This document shows positions 10,959 through 19,931 of a stretch of 64,000 nucleotides of DNA, one piece after another. Under the pieces are notes generated by a model. It ran no database searches. It was not told the origin of the DNA and worked only from the letters and a program-made list of their open reading frames with translations. This DNA comes from Enterococcus caccae ATCC BAA-1240. GTDB lineage: Bacteria; Bacillota; Bacilli; Lactobacillales; Enterococcaceae. The stretch spans positions 124,001 through 188,000 of the forward strand of contig NZ_KE136475.1 in assembly GCF_000407145.1 (NCBI RefSeq), given 5' to 3'. Within the stretch, counting starts at the first letter, position 1; the number at the start of each line of letters is the position of its first letter. The translations under genes were made by a program, and so were the position numbers.

Positions 10959-11969
10959 ATGACAGAAGAGGAAAGACTGCTTTCCGCTAAAACAAGTGAA
11001 GGGGAAGAGTCATTGGACAAATCGCTACGTCCCCAATTTCTTGAACAATATATCGGGCAAGATAAAGTCAAACAGGAGTTAACGATCTATATCGAAGCTG
11101 CCCGTAATCGGGAAGAAGCGTTAGACCACACTCTTTTGTATGGTCCTCCTGGGCTGGGTAAGACGACGATGGCAATGGTGATTGCTAATGAAATGCATGT
11201 CAATATCCGTACCACTAGTGGACCTGCAATCGAGCGTGCAGGTGATTTGGTTGCTATTTTAAACGAACTAGAGCCAGGAGATGTTTTATTTATCGATGAA
11301 ATTCATCGCTTGCCTCGTGTAGTAGAAGAAATGCTCTACTCTGCAATGGAGGATTTTTACGTAGATATTATGGTGGGACAAGGAACAACGGCTCACCCAG
11401 TTCATTTTCCCTTACCGCCATTCACGCTGATTGGTGCAACGACTAGAGCTGGGATGTTATCTGCGCCACTTCGGGACCGTTTTGGGATTATTTCTCATAT
11501 GGAATATTATGAAACAGAAGATCTAAAAGAAATTGTGTTACGGTCTGCTGCTATTTTCCAAACTGAAATTGTAGAAGAGGGGGCGTTTGAAATTGCTCGC
11601 CGTTCTCGTGGCACACCGCGAATCGCCAATCGTTTACTAAAACGTGTGCGTGACTTTGCACAAGTTCAGTCAAATGGGACAATTGATCGAGGGATTGCGG
11701 ATCAGGCGCTGACCTTACTACAAGTTGATCATCAAGGCTTAGATTATGTTGACCAAAAGTTGTTGAAAACAATGATTGAATTATATGGCGGTGGTCCCGT
11801 AGGTTTAAGCACGTTAGCTGTTAATATCAGCGAAGAGACTGAGACAGTAGAGGACATGTATGAACCTTATTTAATTCAGAAAGGTTTTATCAAACGAACG
11901 CCAAGAGGACGGATTGCAACGGCTATGGCATATGAACATTTTGGTTATGAATCTTATTATCAAGAATAA
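10959..11969 (+). CDS. ruvB: Holliday junction helicase RuvB
   Basis: 336 residues. AAA+ ATPase with Walker [10 protein letters not shown], Walker [10 protein letters not shown], sensor 1 GATTRAG and the arginine-finger region [11 protein letters not shown]-terminal winged helix ([16 protein letters not shown]) binds DNA. It forms hexameric rings flanking RuvA and drives branch migration. RBS AAGGAGGAAAG lies in the 12-base gap after ruvA, so the pair is translationally close and co-transcribed. A strong terminator follows. Confidence 0.98.
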   Translation: MTEEERLLSAKTSEGEESLDKSLRPQFLEQYIGQDKVKQELTIYIEAARNREEALDHTLLYGPPGLGKTTMAMVIANEMHVNIRTTSGPAIERAGDLVAILNELEPGDVLFIDEIHRLPRVVEEMLYSAMEDFYVDIMVGQGTTAHPVHFPLPPFTLIGATTRAGMLSAPLRDRFGIISHMEYYETEDLKEIVLRSAAIFQTEIVEEGAFEIARRSRGTPRIANRLLKRVRDFAQVQSNGTIDRGIADQALTLLQVDHQGLDYVDQKLLKTMIELYGGGPVGLSTLAVNISEETETVEDMYEPYLIQKGFIKRTPRGRIATAMAYEHFGYESYYQE

Positions 11970-11976
11970 TGCAATA

Positions 11977-12022
11977 AACACTCAAATCATTCATTCTCCA
12001 ATAAATGATTTGAGTGTTTTTA
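11977..12022 (+). terminator. Intrinsic terminator
   Basis: AACACTCAAATCATT pairs with AATGATTTGAGTGTT and is followed by a T-run, directly after ruvB. The roughly 175 bases between it and the next promoter hold no recognisable gene. Confidence 0.9.
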
Positions 12023-12198
12023 TTGTCTGTAAAAACTACTAAGTTGATGAAATATTTGTTGCGAAGGTAGCAAGTATCTTAAAGAAAAGCACTTTAAGAA
12101 CATGAATCAGATGCATGAATGGTTTAGTCGACGAGTAAAAAGAGTGTTAGAGATTTTTTAGAAGAAGTGAGTATTTGATTAGAAAAAAATCGTATCAT

Positions 12199-12227
12199 TT
12201 GCACTAAATATTTTACGCTTTTATAGT
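12199..12227 (+). promoter_or_regulatory. Sigma-A promoter of the 12275 membrane protein gene
   Basis: TTGCAC and TATAGT at 17-base spacing, 47 bases before the start codon. Confidence 0.55.
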
Positions 12228-12274
12228 TGATAGTGTACTAATTAGTAAAAAAAACAAACGAAAGGATGGAAATT

Positions 12275-13333
12275 ATGGAAAAAAATACGAGAAAAAAAGG
12301 ATTTGTATCGTACTTAACAACGCAAGATGAAGCAGGTGTAAATATCTCTTGGGGGGCAATTATAGCAGGATTAGTTTCCTTCTTTGCGATTTTCTTTACC
12401 TTAAGTTTAATTGGTTCAGCAATTGGTTTTGGGATGGTTAAACCTACATCAGACAATCCGTTAGATGGTGTGGGAATGGGACTTATTATTTGGACAGTGG
12501 TGACATTTGTTCTTTCATTATTTTGTAGTGGATTTATTGCAGGGGTAGCAGCACGTAGAGTCGGGTTAGTACATGGATTTTTAACATGGGCAACAAGCGT
12601 TTTAGTGTTGATTGCGATTCTTTCTTATACAGCAATCGGTGCGTTTTCAGCGATTGGTTCTTTATTTGGCAATATTGCCTCAGCGACAGGTAGTACTGTG
12701 GAAACCGTAGCTTCTGGCACATCTGATGCCATCAGCAAAGGATTCGATAAAGTCACAGACGGCGTTCAATCAGTGGATACAACAGAACTTCAAGGACAAG
12801 TAAAAAAAGTTTTGTCTGATACGGATGTGAAAGAATTACAACCTGATTATTTGAAGGATCAAATGAAAGAAGCAACGGATGAAATCACAGATGCGGGAAA
12901 AGAAATCCTTAAAAACCCAGATAACTCAGATAAAATCTTCAAAGATACTGCAGATTCTTTAGAAACCAAAGCGAAAAAAATCGGAGATTCAATTGATCGT
13001 CCTGCAATTGCAAATGCAGTGGCAAAAAATACCGATCTATCGCAAGAAGAAGCAGAACAAGCAACAGATAATATCTACAATGAACTACAAAAAGCCTCGA
13101 AAGAAACGCAAACACAAATCGAAAATGCCAAAACAAGTCTTGAAGATGCCAAAGAAGACTTGGATAAAAATATCAAAGAAGCGAGACAAACAGCTGAAGA
13201 TACGTCAAATACAGTTTCTAAAGCTTCCATTTGGGGATTTGTGGCAATGGTCCTTGGGATGATCATCACTTCTGCAGCAGGTTTGTGGGGTGCTAATTTA
13301 GTTAAAGATCCTGTGACTGAAAGTAAGTTGTAA
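12275..13333 (+). CDS. Membrane protein with a long helical domain, unknown function
   Basis: 352 residues. I do not recognise a named family. Three hydrophobic helices lie in the first 125 residues (GAIIAGLVSFFAIFFTLSLI, GLIIWTVVTFVLSLFCSGFI, TSVLVLIAILSYTAIGAF). About 180 residues follow that are highly charged, Ala/Lys/Asp/Glu-rich and predicted helical or coiled-coil, with many Asp-Ala and Lys-Asp repeats. A final membrane helix (FVAMVLGMIITSAAGLWGANL) ends the protein. The helical part may therefore be a loop between membrane segments. Start 12275 is preferred over an in-frame ATG at 12266 because AAAGGATGG then acts as ribosome site. It sits alone between a promoter and a terminator. 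Confidence 0.75.
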   Translation: MEKNTRKKGFVSYLTTQDEAGVNISWGAIIAGLVSFFAIFFTLSLIGSAIGFGMVKPTSDNPLDGVGMGLIIWTVVTFVLSLFCSGFIAGVAARRVGLVHGFLTWATSVLVLIAILSYTAIGAFSAIGSLFGNIASATGSTVETVASGTSDAISKGFDKVTDGVQSVDTTELQGQVKKVLSDTDVKELQPDYLKDQMKEATDEITDAGKEILKNPDNSDKIFKDTADSLETKAKKIGDSIDRPAIANAVAKNTDLSQEEAEQATDNIYNELQKASKETQTQIENAKTSLEDAKEDLDKNIKEARQTAEDTSNTVSKASIWGFVAMVLGMIITSAAGLWGANLVKDPVTESKL

Positions 13334-13363
13334 AATAATAAAAGATTTGATATAAGTTTGGAC

Positions 13364-13395
13364 AACGGTGTAGCTTAGGCTATACCGTTTTTTTA
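13364..13395 (+). terminator. Intrinsic terminator
   Basis: AACGGTGTAGC pairs with GCTATACCGTT (one mismatch) around a 4-base loop and is followed by seven T. Confidence 0.9.
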
Positions 13396-13497
13396 GTAGC
13401 TATCAAAAGCGAGTAAGTATAATTTTTAGTAATTTTTTTAATTCATATGGGACGAAAAATGTTATGATGATTGTAGATGAAATAGGAGGGATGAGAA

Positions 13498-16023
13498 ATG
13501 GAAAGTAAAAAAGGTATTGTATTATTTAGTTGTTTGGTTATGCTAAGTTTGTTTGCCAGCAATTTTCCGCTAAATGCAATTGCAGAAAATCAAGTAACAG
13601 AGCAAATCGAACTGAAAGTGCTCAAAAATGAATGGATCATTGCTGACTCATATAGAGTAGGGCAAGATAGTTATGTTACAGGTGAAGTCTTGTCGACAGC
13701 TATCAAAAAGATTGAGATGCATGTGAATGGGAAAGTTATAAGAGGTGGAATAATCTATGCAGATAATTCATATGAAATTGAAGCAGAAGATACAATTCGT
13801 AGTTTGGAAGATAAAGTTGAAGTTGTAGGTTTGGATCGAAAGGGTAAAGAACTAAGTCGCCAAATAGTTGCTTTGGAAAAAGCAGAAATCACCCTAAGTG
13901 CTGCAGATTATACGATGTTCGATGAAGAAATCACAGGAGTCGCAGGTAACAAGATGGACGAGGTTTCATTATTGATTGAAGGAGAAATCATAGATACAGT
14001 CAAAGTAAATGGAGATCAAACATTTGTTATTTCAGTTGAACCAAGAGAAATTACTTCAATTAAAGATCATGTGGAAATCGTCGGATCAGTGGCTGGGAGA
14101 GAATTGGGAAGAATCGCAGTTACCTTAAATCCATTTGGTTTAGATGCAGAACTTCCAAACTATGTTCTAGGGAAAAATCAAAAAGTCACCGGAAAACTGA
14201 CAGGTAAAGACTTAACAAAAGCACAAAAAGTTCGTTTGTTCGTCAATCGTAAACGTTATACAACGGTAGATATCAAGCCTGATGGAACATTTGAGATTGA
14301 TTCGGCAGTCTTTATTACGGATATCAAAGATAATGTGCAGATTTCTGTGTTGAATGAAAAAGGCAATGAAATTGGTCGATATCAAATAATTGTAACTTCG
14401 GAAGGTAAAACATTTAGTGAATGGTTTCCAGATCCGCATTTTGCATCATTAGTTGCAGAAACAATGAAAAAAAATGTTGAGCAAAAGGTTAGTGAAGAAG
14501 AATTTCTAAGCATTGTTAAATTTGAAATGGATAATAATGATACTGTTTCTTTAGAAGGAATACAATATTTAAAAAATTTAGAACATCTACGTTTTTTTGG
14601 TGTTGAAGATATTGATGTTAATAATATTAGTAAAATAAGTGATATAACACAATTAAGCAACTTAACCAATCTTAAATATCTTGCTATGGGACATAATCAA
14701 GTTAGTGATATAAGTGCTCTCAGGAATTTAGTCAATCTTAAAACGCTTATAATAAGTAGCGAACAAGTCAAAGACTTCAGTATACTAAGTAATTTAACTA
14801 ATCTTGAAGATATTCATGTATTTAATAATCATCTATGTGATCTAAGTTTTTTAAGAAACCTTATCAAACTGAAGTCTTTGGCCATCTATTGTAATCAAGT
14901 TGATGATATCAGTTCATTAGCGAATTTACAAAACCTTGAAAAACTTACTATTGGGCCTGGTTCCCTAAGTGATATTAGCTCGTTAAACAATTTAACTAAT
15001 CTTAAACAACTTGAACTTAGTAATAATGAGATTAGTGACATTGATTCATTAAATAATTTAGAAAAACTTGAACAGCTTTTTCTTACAAGTAATCAAATAA
15101 ATGATATAAGTGCATTGAAAAAAATGATAAATCTCAAAAAACTTCAAATTGGAGATAATAAGATCGAAGATATTAGTGCGTTAAATGATATGACTCAGCT
15201 TGAGCAACTATTTCTTTATAGAAATCAAATAAAGAATATTATTCCATTGAAAAGATTAATAAATCTTAAAGATCTTCGAATTAATAATAATGACATAAAG
15301 GACATCAGTCCATTAAATGATAAAGAAGCGCTTGAAATCCTTGAATTTGGAGAGAATCAAGTGAATGATATCAGTCCGTTGGGGAATTTACACCAACTAA
15401 GTACTCTTTCAGTAGCTCGTAATGAAATTAGTAATATAGATTCGTTAAAGAACTTAATGAATCTTAAGTCCCTTAATTTAAATCATAATAACATTAGCGA
15501 TATAAGTGTACTAGAGAAAATGCATTTACTTGAAACTTTTTCTATTGATAGAAATAAGGTCAGTGATCTTAGTTCATTAGCAAATCTAGTAAACCTTAGG
15601 TATATTTCTATAGAAAGCAATCAAATTAATGATATTAGTTCGTTAGCTAATCTAACTCTTCAAAATTTTAATGCATCTAATAACCAAATAAAAGATATTA
15701 CTCCGCTTTCTTATCATCGATATTTTATTGAGTGTGATATAAGTGATCAAAACATTGTTTTTGAGCAGCAACTAATATCAAATGATAAAAGGCTAACAAT
15801 CTCAAATCCGATTATGGGATTAAAAGATAATTGGATATTTGATGTAGATTATATTAGCAATAATGGAGTTTATTCTAAAATGGAGAATCTTCTTATTTGG
15901 GAAGGATTAAGTGATGCAGGGGAAGTGGATTTTAAATTTAACCTTGAACCAGAAATGTTAGCAGAGTGGTGGCATAAATTCCAATATAGTGGAACTGTAA
16001 CGATTTCTTATGAGAAACGATAG
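13498..16023 (+). CDS. Secreted internalin-like leucine-rich-repeat protein
   Basis: 841 residues. Signal peptide of about 29 residues (IVLFSCLVMLSLFASNFPLNAIA). Residues 30-300 form three tandem beta-rich modules of about 85 residues with recurring VTG and DNVxVxxxxxxGxExGR patterns, resembling bacterial Ig-like repeats. Residues about 345-745 contain one degenerate unit and then 16 consecutive internalin-type leucine-rich repeats of 22 residues (pattern NLxNLKxLxLxxNxIxDISxL). A short beta-rich domain closes the protein. Such proteins usually bind host or bacterial surface partners. No LPxTG motif, WxL motif, membrane anchor or GW module is visible, so it may be released or held non-covalently. 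RBS AGGAGGG. The LRR part is more AT-rich than the N-terminal part. Confidence 0.88.
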   Translation: MESKKGIVLFSCLVMLSLFASNFPLNAIAENQVTEQIELKVLKNEWIIADSYRVGQDSYVTGEVLSTAIKKIEMHVNGKVIRGGIIYADNSYEIEAEDTIRSLEDKVEVVGLDRKGKELSRQIVALEKAEITLSAADYTMFDEEITGVAGNKMDEVSLLIEGEIIDTVKVNGDQTFVISVEPREITSIKDHVEIVGSVAGRELGRIAVTLNPFGLDAELPNYVLGKNQKVTGKLTGKDLTKAQKVRLFVNRKRYTTVDIKPDGTFEIDSAVFITDIKDNVQISVLNEKGNEIGRYQIIVTSEGKTFSEWFPDPHFASLVAETMKKNVEQKVSEEEFLSIVKFEMDNNDTVSLEGIQYLKNLEHLRFFGVEDIDVNNISKISDITQLSNLTNLKYLAMGHNQVSDISALRNLVNLKTLIISSEQVKDFSILSNLTNLEDIHVFNNHLCDLSFLRNLIKLKSLAIYCNQVDDISSLANLQNLEKLTIGPGSLSDISSLNNLTNLKQLELSNNEISDIDSLNNLEKLEQLFLTSNQINDISALKKMINLKKLQIGDNKIEDISALNDMTQLEQLFLYRNQIKNIIPLKRLINLKDLRINNNDIKDISPLNDKEALEILEFGENQVNDISPLGNLHQLSTLSVARNEISNIDSLKNLMNLKSLNLNHNNISDISVLEKMHLLETFSIDRNKVSDLSSLANLVNLRYISIESNQINDISSLANLTLQNFNASNNQIKDITPLSYHRYFIECDISDQNIVFEQQLISNDKRLTISNPIMGLKDNWIFDVDYISNNGVYSKMENLLIWEGLSDAGEVDFKFNLEPEMLAEWWHKFQYSGTVTISYEKR

Positions 16024-16109
16024 AATTACTTAAAAATCTCTCAAAACCTTATATTTCCCCCAACTTTTTTGGTATGATGAACCTATCTAAAAAAAGTGAG
16101 GAAAAAAAT

Positions 16110-16685
16110 ATGAGCGAATCACAAATAACAAAAAAAGCAATCTCAGCTGCATTGATTGAATTATGTGATCATAAATTGTTCAGTAAAATCAGTGTTCAGG
16201 ATATTACCAAAGAAGTAGGGTTAAATCGCCAGACCTTCTATTATCACTTTACCGACAAACAAGATCTTTTGCGCTGGATTTACACGCATGATGCGTTGAT
16301 CTATTTAGACTCACCAGAAGTCAGTATCGATAATTGGGAAGAGCAAGCGTTAAAAATGCTTAAAGCAATCCAATCAAAAAGTGATTTCTATTATAATACA
16401 GTCAGTTCAGATTCGGATATTTTAAGAACGTGTTTTTCTACGATTACAAATAAATTGTTTATTAATTTATTCGATCAAGTAGATAAAGAAAATCAGCTGC
16501 TTCCAGAAGACAAGATATTCTACGCTCGTTTCTTTTCATATGGCTGTAGCGGTGTTTTGATTGATTGGATTTTAAACAGCTATAAGGAGTCTCCGTTAGA
16601 AATCGCTACACAATTATTCCGTTTGGCTAAAGATACTGAATTCTTCTCTTATCGCTTGTATGCTCAAGAAAATGAACTGTTGTGA
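16110..16685 (+). CDS. TetR/AcrR family regulator (DhaS-like)
   Basis: 191 residues from ATG at 16110, which has GTGAGGA upstream; an in-frame ATG at 16074 has no ribosome site. The N-terminal helix-turn-helix reads ISVQDITKEVGLNRQTFYYHFTDKQDLLRWIY, close to the DhaS-like branch of TetR regulators. The C-terminal ligand domain is typical in size. The gene sits immediately before an oleate hydratase gene in the same orientation, and a 29-bp inverted repeat lies between them. The simplest reading is a repressor of the hydratase that senses fatty acids, but this is inference from position. Confidence 0.85.
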   Translation: MSESQITKKAISAALIELCDHKLFSKISVQDITKEVGLNRQTFYYHFTDKQDLLRWIYTHDALIYLDSPEVSIDNWEEQALKMLKAIQSKSDFYYNTVSSDSDILRTCFSTITNKLFINLFDQVDKENQLLPEDKIFYARFFSYGCSGVLIDWILNSYKESPLEIATQLFRLAKDTEFFSYRLYAQENELL

Positions 16686-16693
16686 CAAATTGT

Positions 16694-16722
16694 CCATTGT
16701 GTCTAAAAAGAAGACAGAATGG
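16694..16722. promoter_or_regulatory. Inverted repeat, candidate TetR operator
   Basis: Arms CCATTGTGTCT and AGACAGAATGG are complementary at 10 of 11 positions around a 7-base spacer. It begins 9 bases after the TetR stop and 72 bases before the hydratase start, and no T-run follows, so an operator is more likely than a terminator. Confidence 0.5.
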
Positions 16723-16793
16723 AAAGGCTATCACAAGACATTTTCATAGAATCATTGTACGCTAGGTTCATCAATTGAATCGGAGGGATTCTC

Positions 16794-18488
16794 ATGAAAA
16801 AAAGACATATTGGGTTAGCTGCAGCAGGTGCATTAGGTGCGGCGTTCCTTGCAAAAAAAGTATCCGCTGAAAAGAAAGTAGAAAAAGCTGCTGAGGTAGA
16901 AGAAGAAATCAACAGCCGCTATTATGGAGACAAACAAGTTTACCTAATCGGTGGTGGAATTGCGACTATGGCAGCAGCTGCTTACTTGATTCGTGATGCG
17001 AACTTCAATGGGAAGAATATCCATGTGATCGAAGGCATGAAAATTCTCGGCGGAAGCAATGACGGGATTGGGACCAATGAAAAAGGTTTTGTCGCTCGTG
17101 GTGGGCGGATGTTAAATGAAGAAACGTACGAAAACTTCTGGGAATTATTCAGTAGTATTCCTTCACTTGAATGGCCTAATCACAGTGTAACAGATGAAAT
17201 TTTAAATTTTGATCACTTACATCCAACACATGCTCAGGCACGTTTAGTTACAAAAAACCAAGAAATCCTTGATGCCCATACGATGGGTTTTGATAATGAA
17301 GACCGTTTAGCGATGACTAAATTATTAGGAGCGTCAGAAGAAAGTTTAGATGGTGTGACGATTGAAGAATGGTTTGGACCACATTTCTTTGAAACGAATT
17401 TCTGGTATATGTGGCAAACAACTTTTGCTTTCCAAAAATGGAGCAGTGCCTTTGAATTACGTCGCTATATGAATCGAATGATTTTAGAATTTTCTCGTAT
17501 CGATACATTAGAAGGCGTCACACGTACACCATTGAATCAATACGATAGCGTGATTTTACCCTTAAAAGCGTTTCTAGAAAAACATGGGGTAGACTTTACT
17601 TTAAATGAAGATGTGATTGATTTAGAATTTAAACCAGGATCTGAAATCACTGTGACCGCTTTGAAACTTGGTAATGGCGAAACAATTGAGCTAAATGAAG
17701 AAGATGTTGTGATCATGACCAACGGAACGATGACAGATAGTTCAACAGAAGGTGATTGGAGCACACCAGCACCAGAAGTTACAGAAGAATCTCGTTCGGC
17801 ACGACTATGGCGCAATATTGCCAAGAAAAAAGCTGGATTAGGCAATCCTGAACCATTCTTTGGCAACGAAGCTGAGACCAACTGGGAAAGCTTTACTGTC
17901 ACTTGTCGTGGTGATAAATTATTAAAACGAATCGAAGAATTTTCTGGCAATATTCCTGGATCTGGGGCTTTGATGACCTTGAAAGATTCAAGTTGGTTGA
18001 TGAGTACCGTTGTGGCGGCGCAACCTCATTTTAAAAATCAAGATCCTGATACCACGATTTTCTGGGGATATGGCATTTATACAGATAAAGTCGGCGATTA
18101 TGTGAAAAAACCAATGCGTGATTGCACGGGTGAAGAAATTTTATACGAATGGATTTGTCAAATGGGTTGGCAAGCGGATTGGGATGAAATCATCAAAGAT
18201 GTTGTGAATGTGATTCCGGCCTATATGCCATATATCGATGCCCAGTTCCAACCACGTAAAATGACGGATCGTCCTCAAGTTGTTCCTGAAAATAGCACAA
18301 ACTTTGCAATGGTCAGTCAATTTGTGGAAATTCCAAAAGATATGGTCTTTACAGAAGAGTATTCAGTCCGTGCGGCAAGAATTGCTGTGTATACCTTATT
18401 TGATATTAATAAGGAAATTATTCCAGTAACACCTTACAATCGTGATCCTAAAGTGTTGGCAAAAGCCGCACAAACAATGTTTAGATAA
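16794..18488 (+). CDS. ohyA: Oleate hydratase (myosin-cross-reactive antigen family)
   Basis: 564 residues. The FAD-binding Rossmann signature appears at about residue 50 (YLIGGGIATMAAAAYLIRD), followed by GGSNDGIG and RGGRMLNEETYE, hallmark blocks of the MCRA/oleate hydratase family. The enzyme adds water to cis-9 double bonds of unsaturated fatty acids such as oleate to give 10-hydroxy acids, and in Gram-positive pathogens it detoxifies antimicrobial host fatty acids. The first 25 residues are unusual: a basic start followed by AAAGALGAAFLAKK, a short hydrophobic helix that could tether it to the membrane. RBS CGGAGGG. Preceded by a TetR gene and a candidate operator. Confidence 0.93.
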   Translation: MKKRHIGLAAAGALGAAFLAKKVSAEKKVEKAAEVEEEINSRYYGDKQVYLIGGGIATMAAAAYLIRDANFNGKNIHVIEGMKILGGSNDGIGTNEKGFVARGGRMLNEETYENFWELFSSIPSLEWPNHSVTDEILNFDHLHPTHAQARLVTKNQEILDAHTMGFDNEDRLAMTKLLGASEESLDGVTIEEWFGPHFFETNFWYMWQTTFAFQKWSSAFELRRYMNRMILEFSRIDTLEGVTRTPLNQYDSVILPLKAFLEKHGVDFTLNEDVIDLEFKPGSEITVTALKLGNGETIELNEEDVVIMTNGTMTDSSTEGDWSTPAPEVTEESRSARLWRNIAKKKAGLGNPEPFFGNEAETNWESFTVTCRGDKLLKRIEEFSGNIPGSGALMTLKDSSWLMSTVVAAQPHFKNQDPDTTIFWGYGIYTDKVGDYVKKPMRDCTGEEILYEWICQMGWQADWDEIIKDVVNVIPAYMPYIDAQFQPRKMTDRPQVVPENSTNFAMVSQFVEIPKDMVFTEEYSVRAARIAVYTLFDINKEIIPVTPYNRDPKVLAKAAQTMFR

Positions 18489-18911
18489 TAAAGTTTGAGG
18501 TTGGGACAGAAGTGTTTCATTCCGAGAACCACATAGATACTGTTCTACATCAACTCGTGCTTCGTCGTGTGTCACAGCAATTTCAGCCTATTTCCGAAGG
18601 GATTGCTTTGGCCCTCTATCGATTATCTAGATTCCACGTGAGTGGGAAATAACTCGAAGCGTTATTTCCCAGCTTTTTTTGTGGAGAAAATCCCAAAAGA
18701 ATAGTTACCCACGAAAAATGCTAGTCACAAGACGAGTACAACGAAACGCAATCAAAACAAGTCGCTTTAAATGATACAGAATCATTTGCCTAGAAAAATC
18801 TCAGCCTTTAGATGGATGTATCTCTCAAGAAAAAAACGTACAATAGAAAAGTAGAGAAATGACCAAGAGAAAAATATTAGATAAAGTGAAACGAGATTGG
18901 GGATATGAATC
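18489..18911. other. Intergenic region with terminator, no gene
   Basis: The stretch after ohyA begins with GAGGTTGGGACAGAAG, a short motif that recurs in degenerate form in other intergenic regions here (about 19141 and, reversed, about 29120). No credible reading frame is seen. It contains the terminator listed at 18643-18680; the rest is AT-rich leader of the next small gene. Confidence 0.6.
18643..18680 (+). terminator. Intrinsic terminator
   Basis: Perfect 11-bp stem TGGGAAATAAC/GTTATTTCCCA, 7-base loop, then seven T. It lies 155 bases after the ohyA stop, giving that transcript a long 3' tail. Confidence 0.88.
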
Positions 18912-19133
18912 ATGAAGCGTTTATTTAAAACAGTTGTATTTGAGATGAGTTTGTATTATGGGGTACTAGCGATTGTTTTACCTTTGATTTATGCAGTGAC
19001 TTATCATGTAGGCATTGTATCTGTTTTTAACGTAGAATGGTTTGCTGTGACAGTGTTTATGTATCCTGCTGTACTTGTTTTGTCAGCGATTCGTTATGGT
19101 TATTGTCGCATGAGAAAAACTAGTCATTTGTAA
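18912..19133 (+). CDS. Small membrane protein, unknown function
   Basis: 73 residues with two hydrophobic segments (YYGVLAIVLPLIYAVTYHVGIV and WFAVTVFMYPAVLVLSAI) and a short basic tail. I do not recognise a family. The start at 18912 has a modest GGGGATATG-type upstream region. It is followed by a bidirectional terminator shared with the convergent sortase gene. The hydrophobic pattern and isolated position make it a plausible real gene, but there is no functional clue. Confidence 0.6.
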   Translation: MKRLFKTVVFEMSLYYGVLAIVLPLIYAVTYHVGIVSVFNVEWFAVTVFMYPAVLVLSAIRYGYCRMRKTSHL

Positions 19134-19142
19134 ATAAAATTG

Positions 19143-19190
19143 AAATAAGCTAGGGCAGAAGTTAGTACTTCCAGCCTAGCTTATTTTAGA
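19143..19190. terminator. Bidirectional terminator between convergent genes
   Basis: AAATAAGCTAGG and CCTAGCTTATTT pair perfectly around a 20-base loop. A-rich on one side and T-rich on the other, it can serve both the small membrane gene and the sortase gene. Confidence 0.8.
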
Positions 19191-19193
19191 ATT

Positions 19194-19931
19194 TTATAAG
19201 GTTAATTGTTCCATATTAAATGCATCTGTCATAGCTTGAGTTGCTTGTTTCATTGGTGTAACAGATTCTAATTCACCTTGAACTGCAATTCGTGTCGTTG
19301 CATACATGTCACCACATGTAATCAATGTAATCATCTTCTTATCTGGGACGTCATCGATCAACTCCACTCTAGAAGGATCGATTTTTTCAACATAAGTGAT
19401 TTTATATGTATACACATTGTTTAAATCAGTCGTATAAATCAATTCTCCTGGTTTTGAATATTCCAACGGTGAAAACAGAGAAATCATATCCTGCACACGG
19501 TGACTAGCAAGAGCATAATTACCTTTACCCATTTCTTGATCAGGTTTCATTGTTCCAGCACCAGTTAGCAAAACAACATTATCCAACCCTCTAAAAATAG
19601 GTAAGTTGATTTTCACATCTGGAAGAGCAACTGCACCAACAACGGGTAAGTTTTTATTTGCAAGCTGAGCTTTTAAGACAGCTTCTGTGCTAAGAGATTC
19701 AACTGCTGCAAAATCAAAAGAAGTATCCGTTTGATTATTCTTTTCAATAATTTCAGGAGTTAGTTTTTCTATTGCATACTCTTTTCCATTTTGTTGGATC
19801 AGCCAATTTCTGATTTGGGTATTGAAAACCAGAGCTAAACCAACAATCAATAATAGGAATAGGAAGATATTGATCAGCCAATTTTTTTTTCTTGATTTTT
19901 TCTTTTTAGGGCGTTCTTTTCTTGAGGCCAT
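19194..19931 (-). CDS. srtA: Class A sortase
   Basis: 245 residues. A basic N-terminus and one membrane anchor (LINIFLFLLLIVGLALVF, about residues 20-37) are followed by the extracellular sortase domain. The catalytic triad is visible: His in ALASHRV, Cys in TLITCGDMYATTR, and Arg in that TTR. TLxTC is the sortase signature. It cleaves LPxTG-type sorting signals and links surface proteins to the peptidoglycan. RBS AAGGAGGAAGC upstream. No LPxTG substrate gene lies nearby, which fits a housekeeping class A enzyme rather than a pilus-specific class C sortase. Confidence 0.92.
   Translation of the reverse strand: MASRKERPKKKKSRKKNWLINIFLFLLLIVGLALVFNTQIRNWLIQQNGKEYAIEKLTPEIIEKNNQTDTSFDFAAVESLSTEAVLKAQLANKNLPVVGAVALPDVKINLPIFRGLDNVVLLTGAGTMKPDQEMGKGNYALASHRVQDMISLFSPLEYSKPGELIYTTDLNNVYTYKITYVEKIDPSRVELIDDVPDKKMITLITCGDMYATTRIAVQGELESVTPMKQATQAMTDAFNMEQLTL

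Noticed and set aside
12023..12198. Possible gene remnant between ruvB and the membrane protein
   Set aside because: Short frames (for example around 12090-12160) show no consistent protein-like pattern in any frame; treated as non-coding.
12993..13262. 89-residue plus-strand frame and several minus-strand frames inside the 12275 membrane protein gene
   Set aside because: Highly basic Gln/Lys-rich shadow frames produced by the A-rich helical segment; no ribosome sites.
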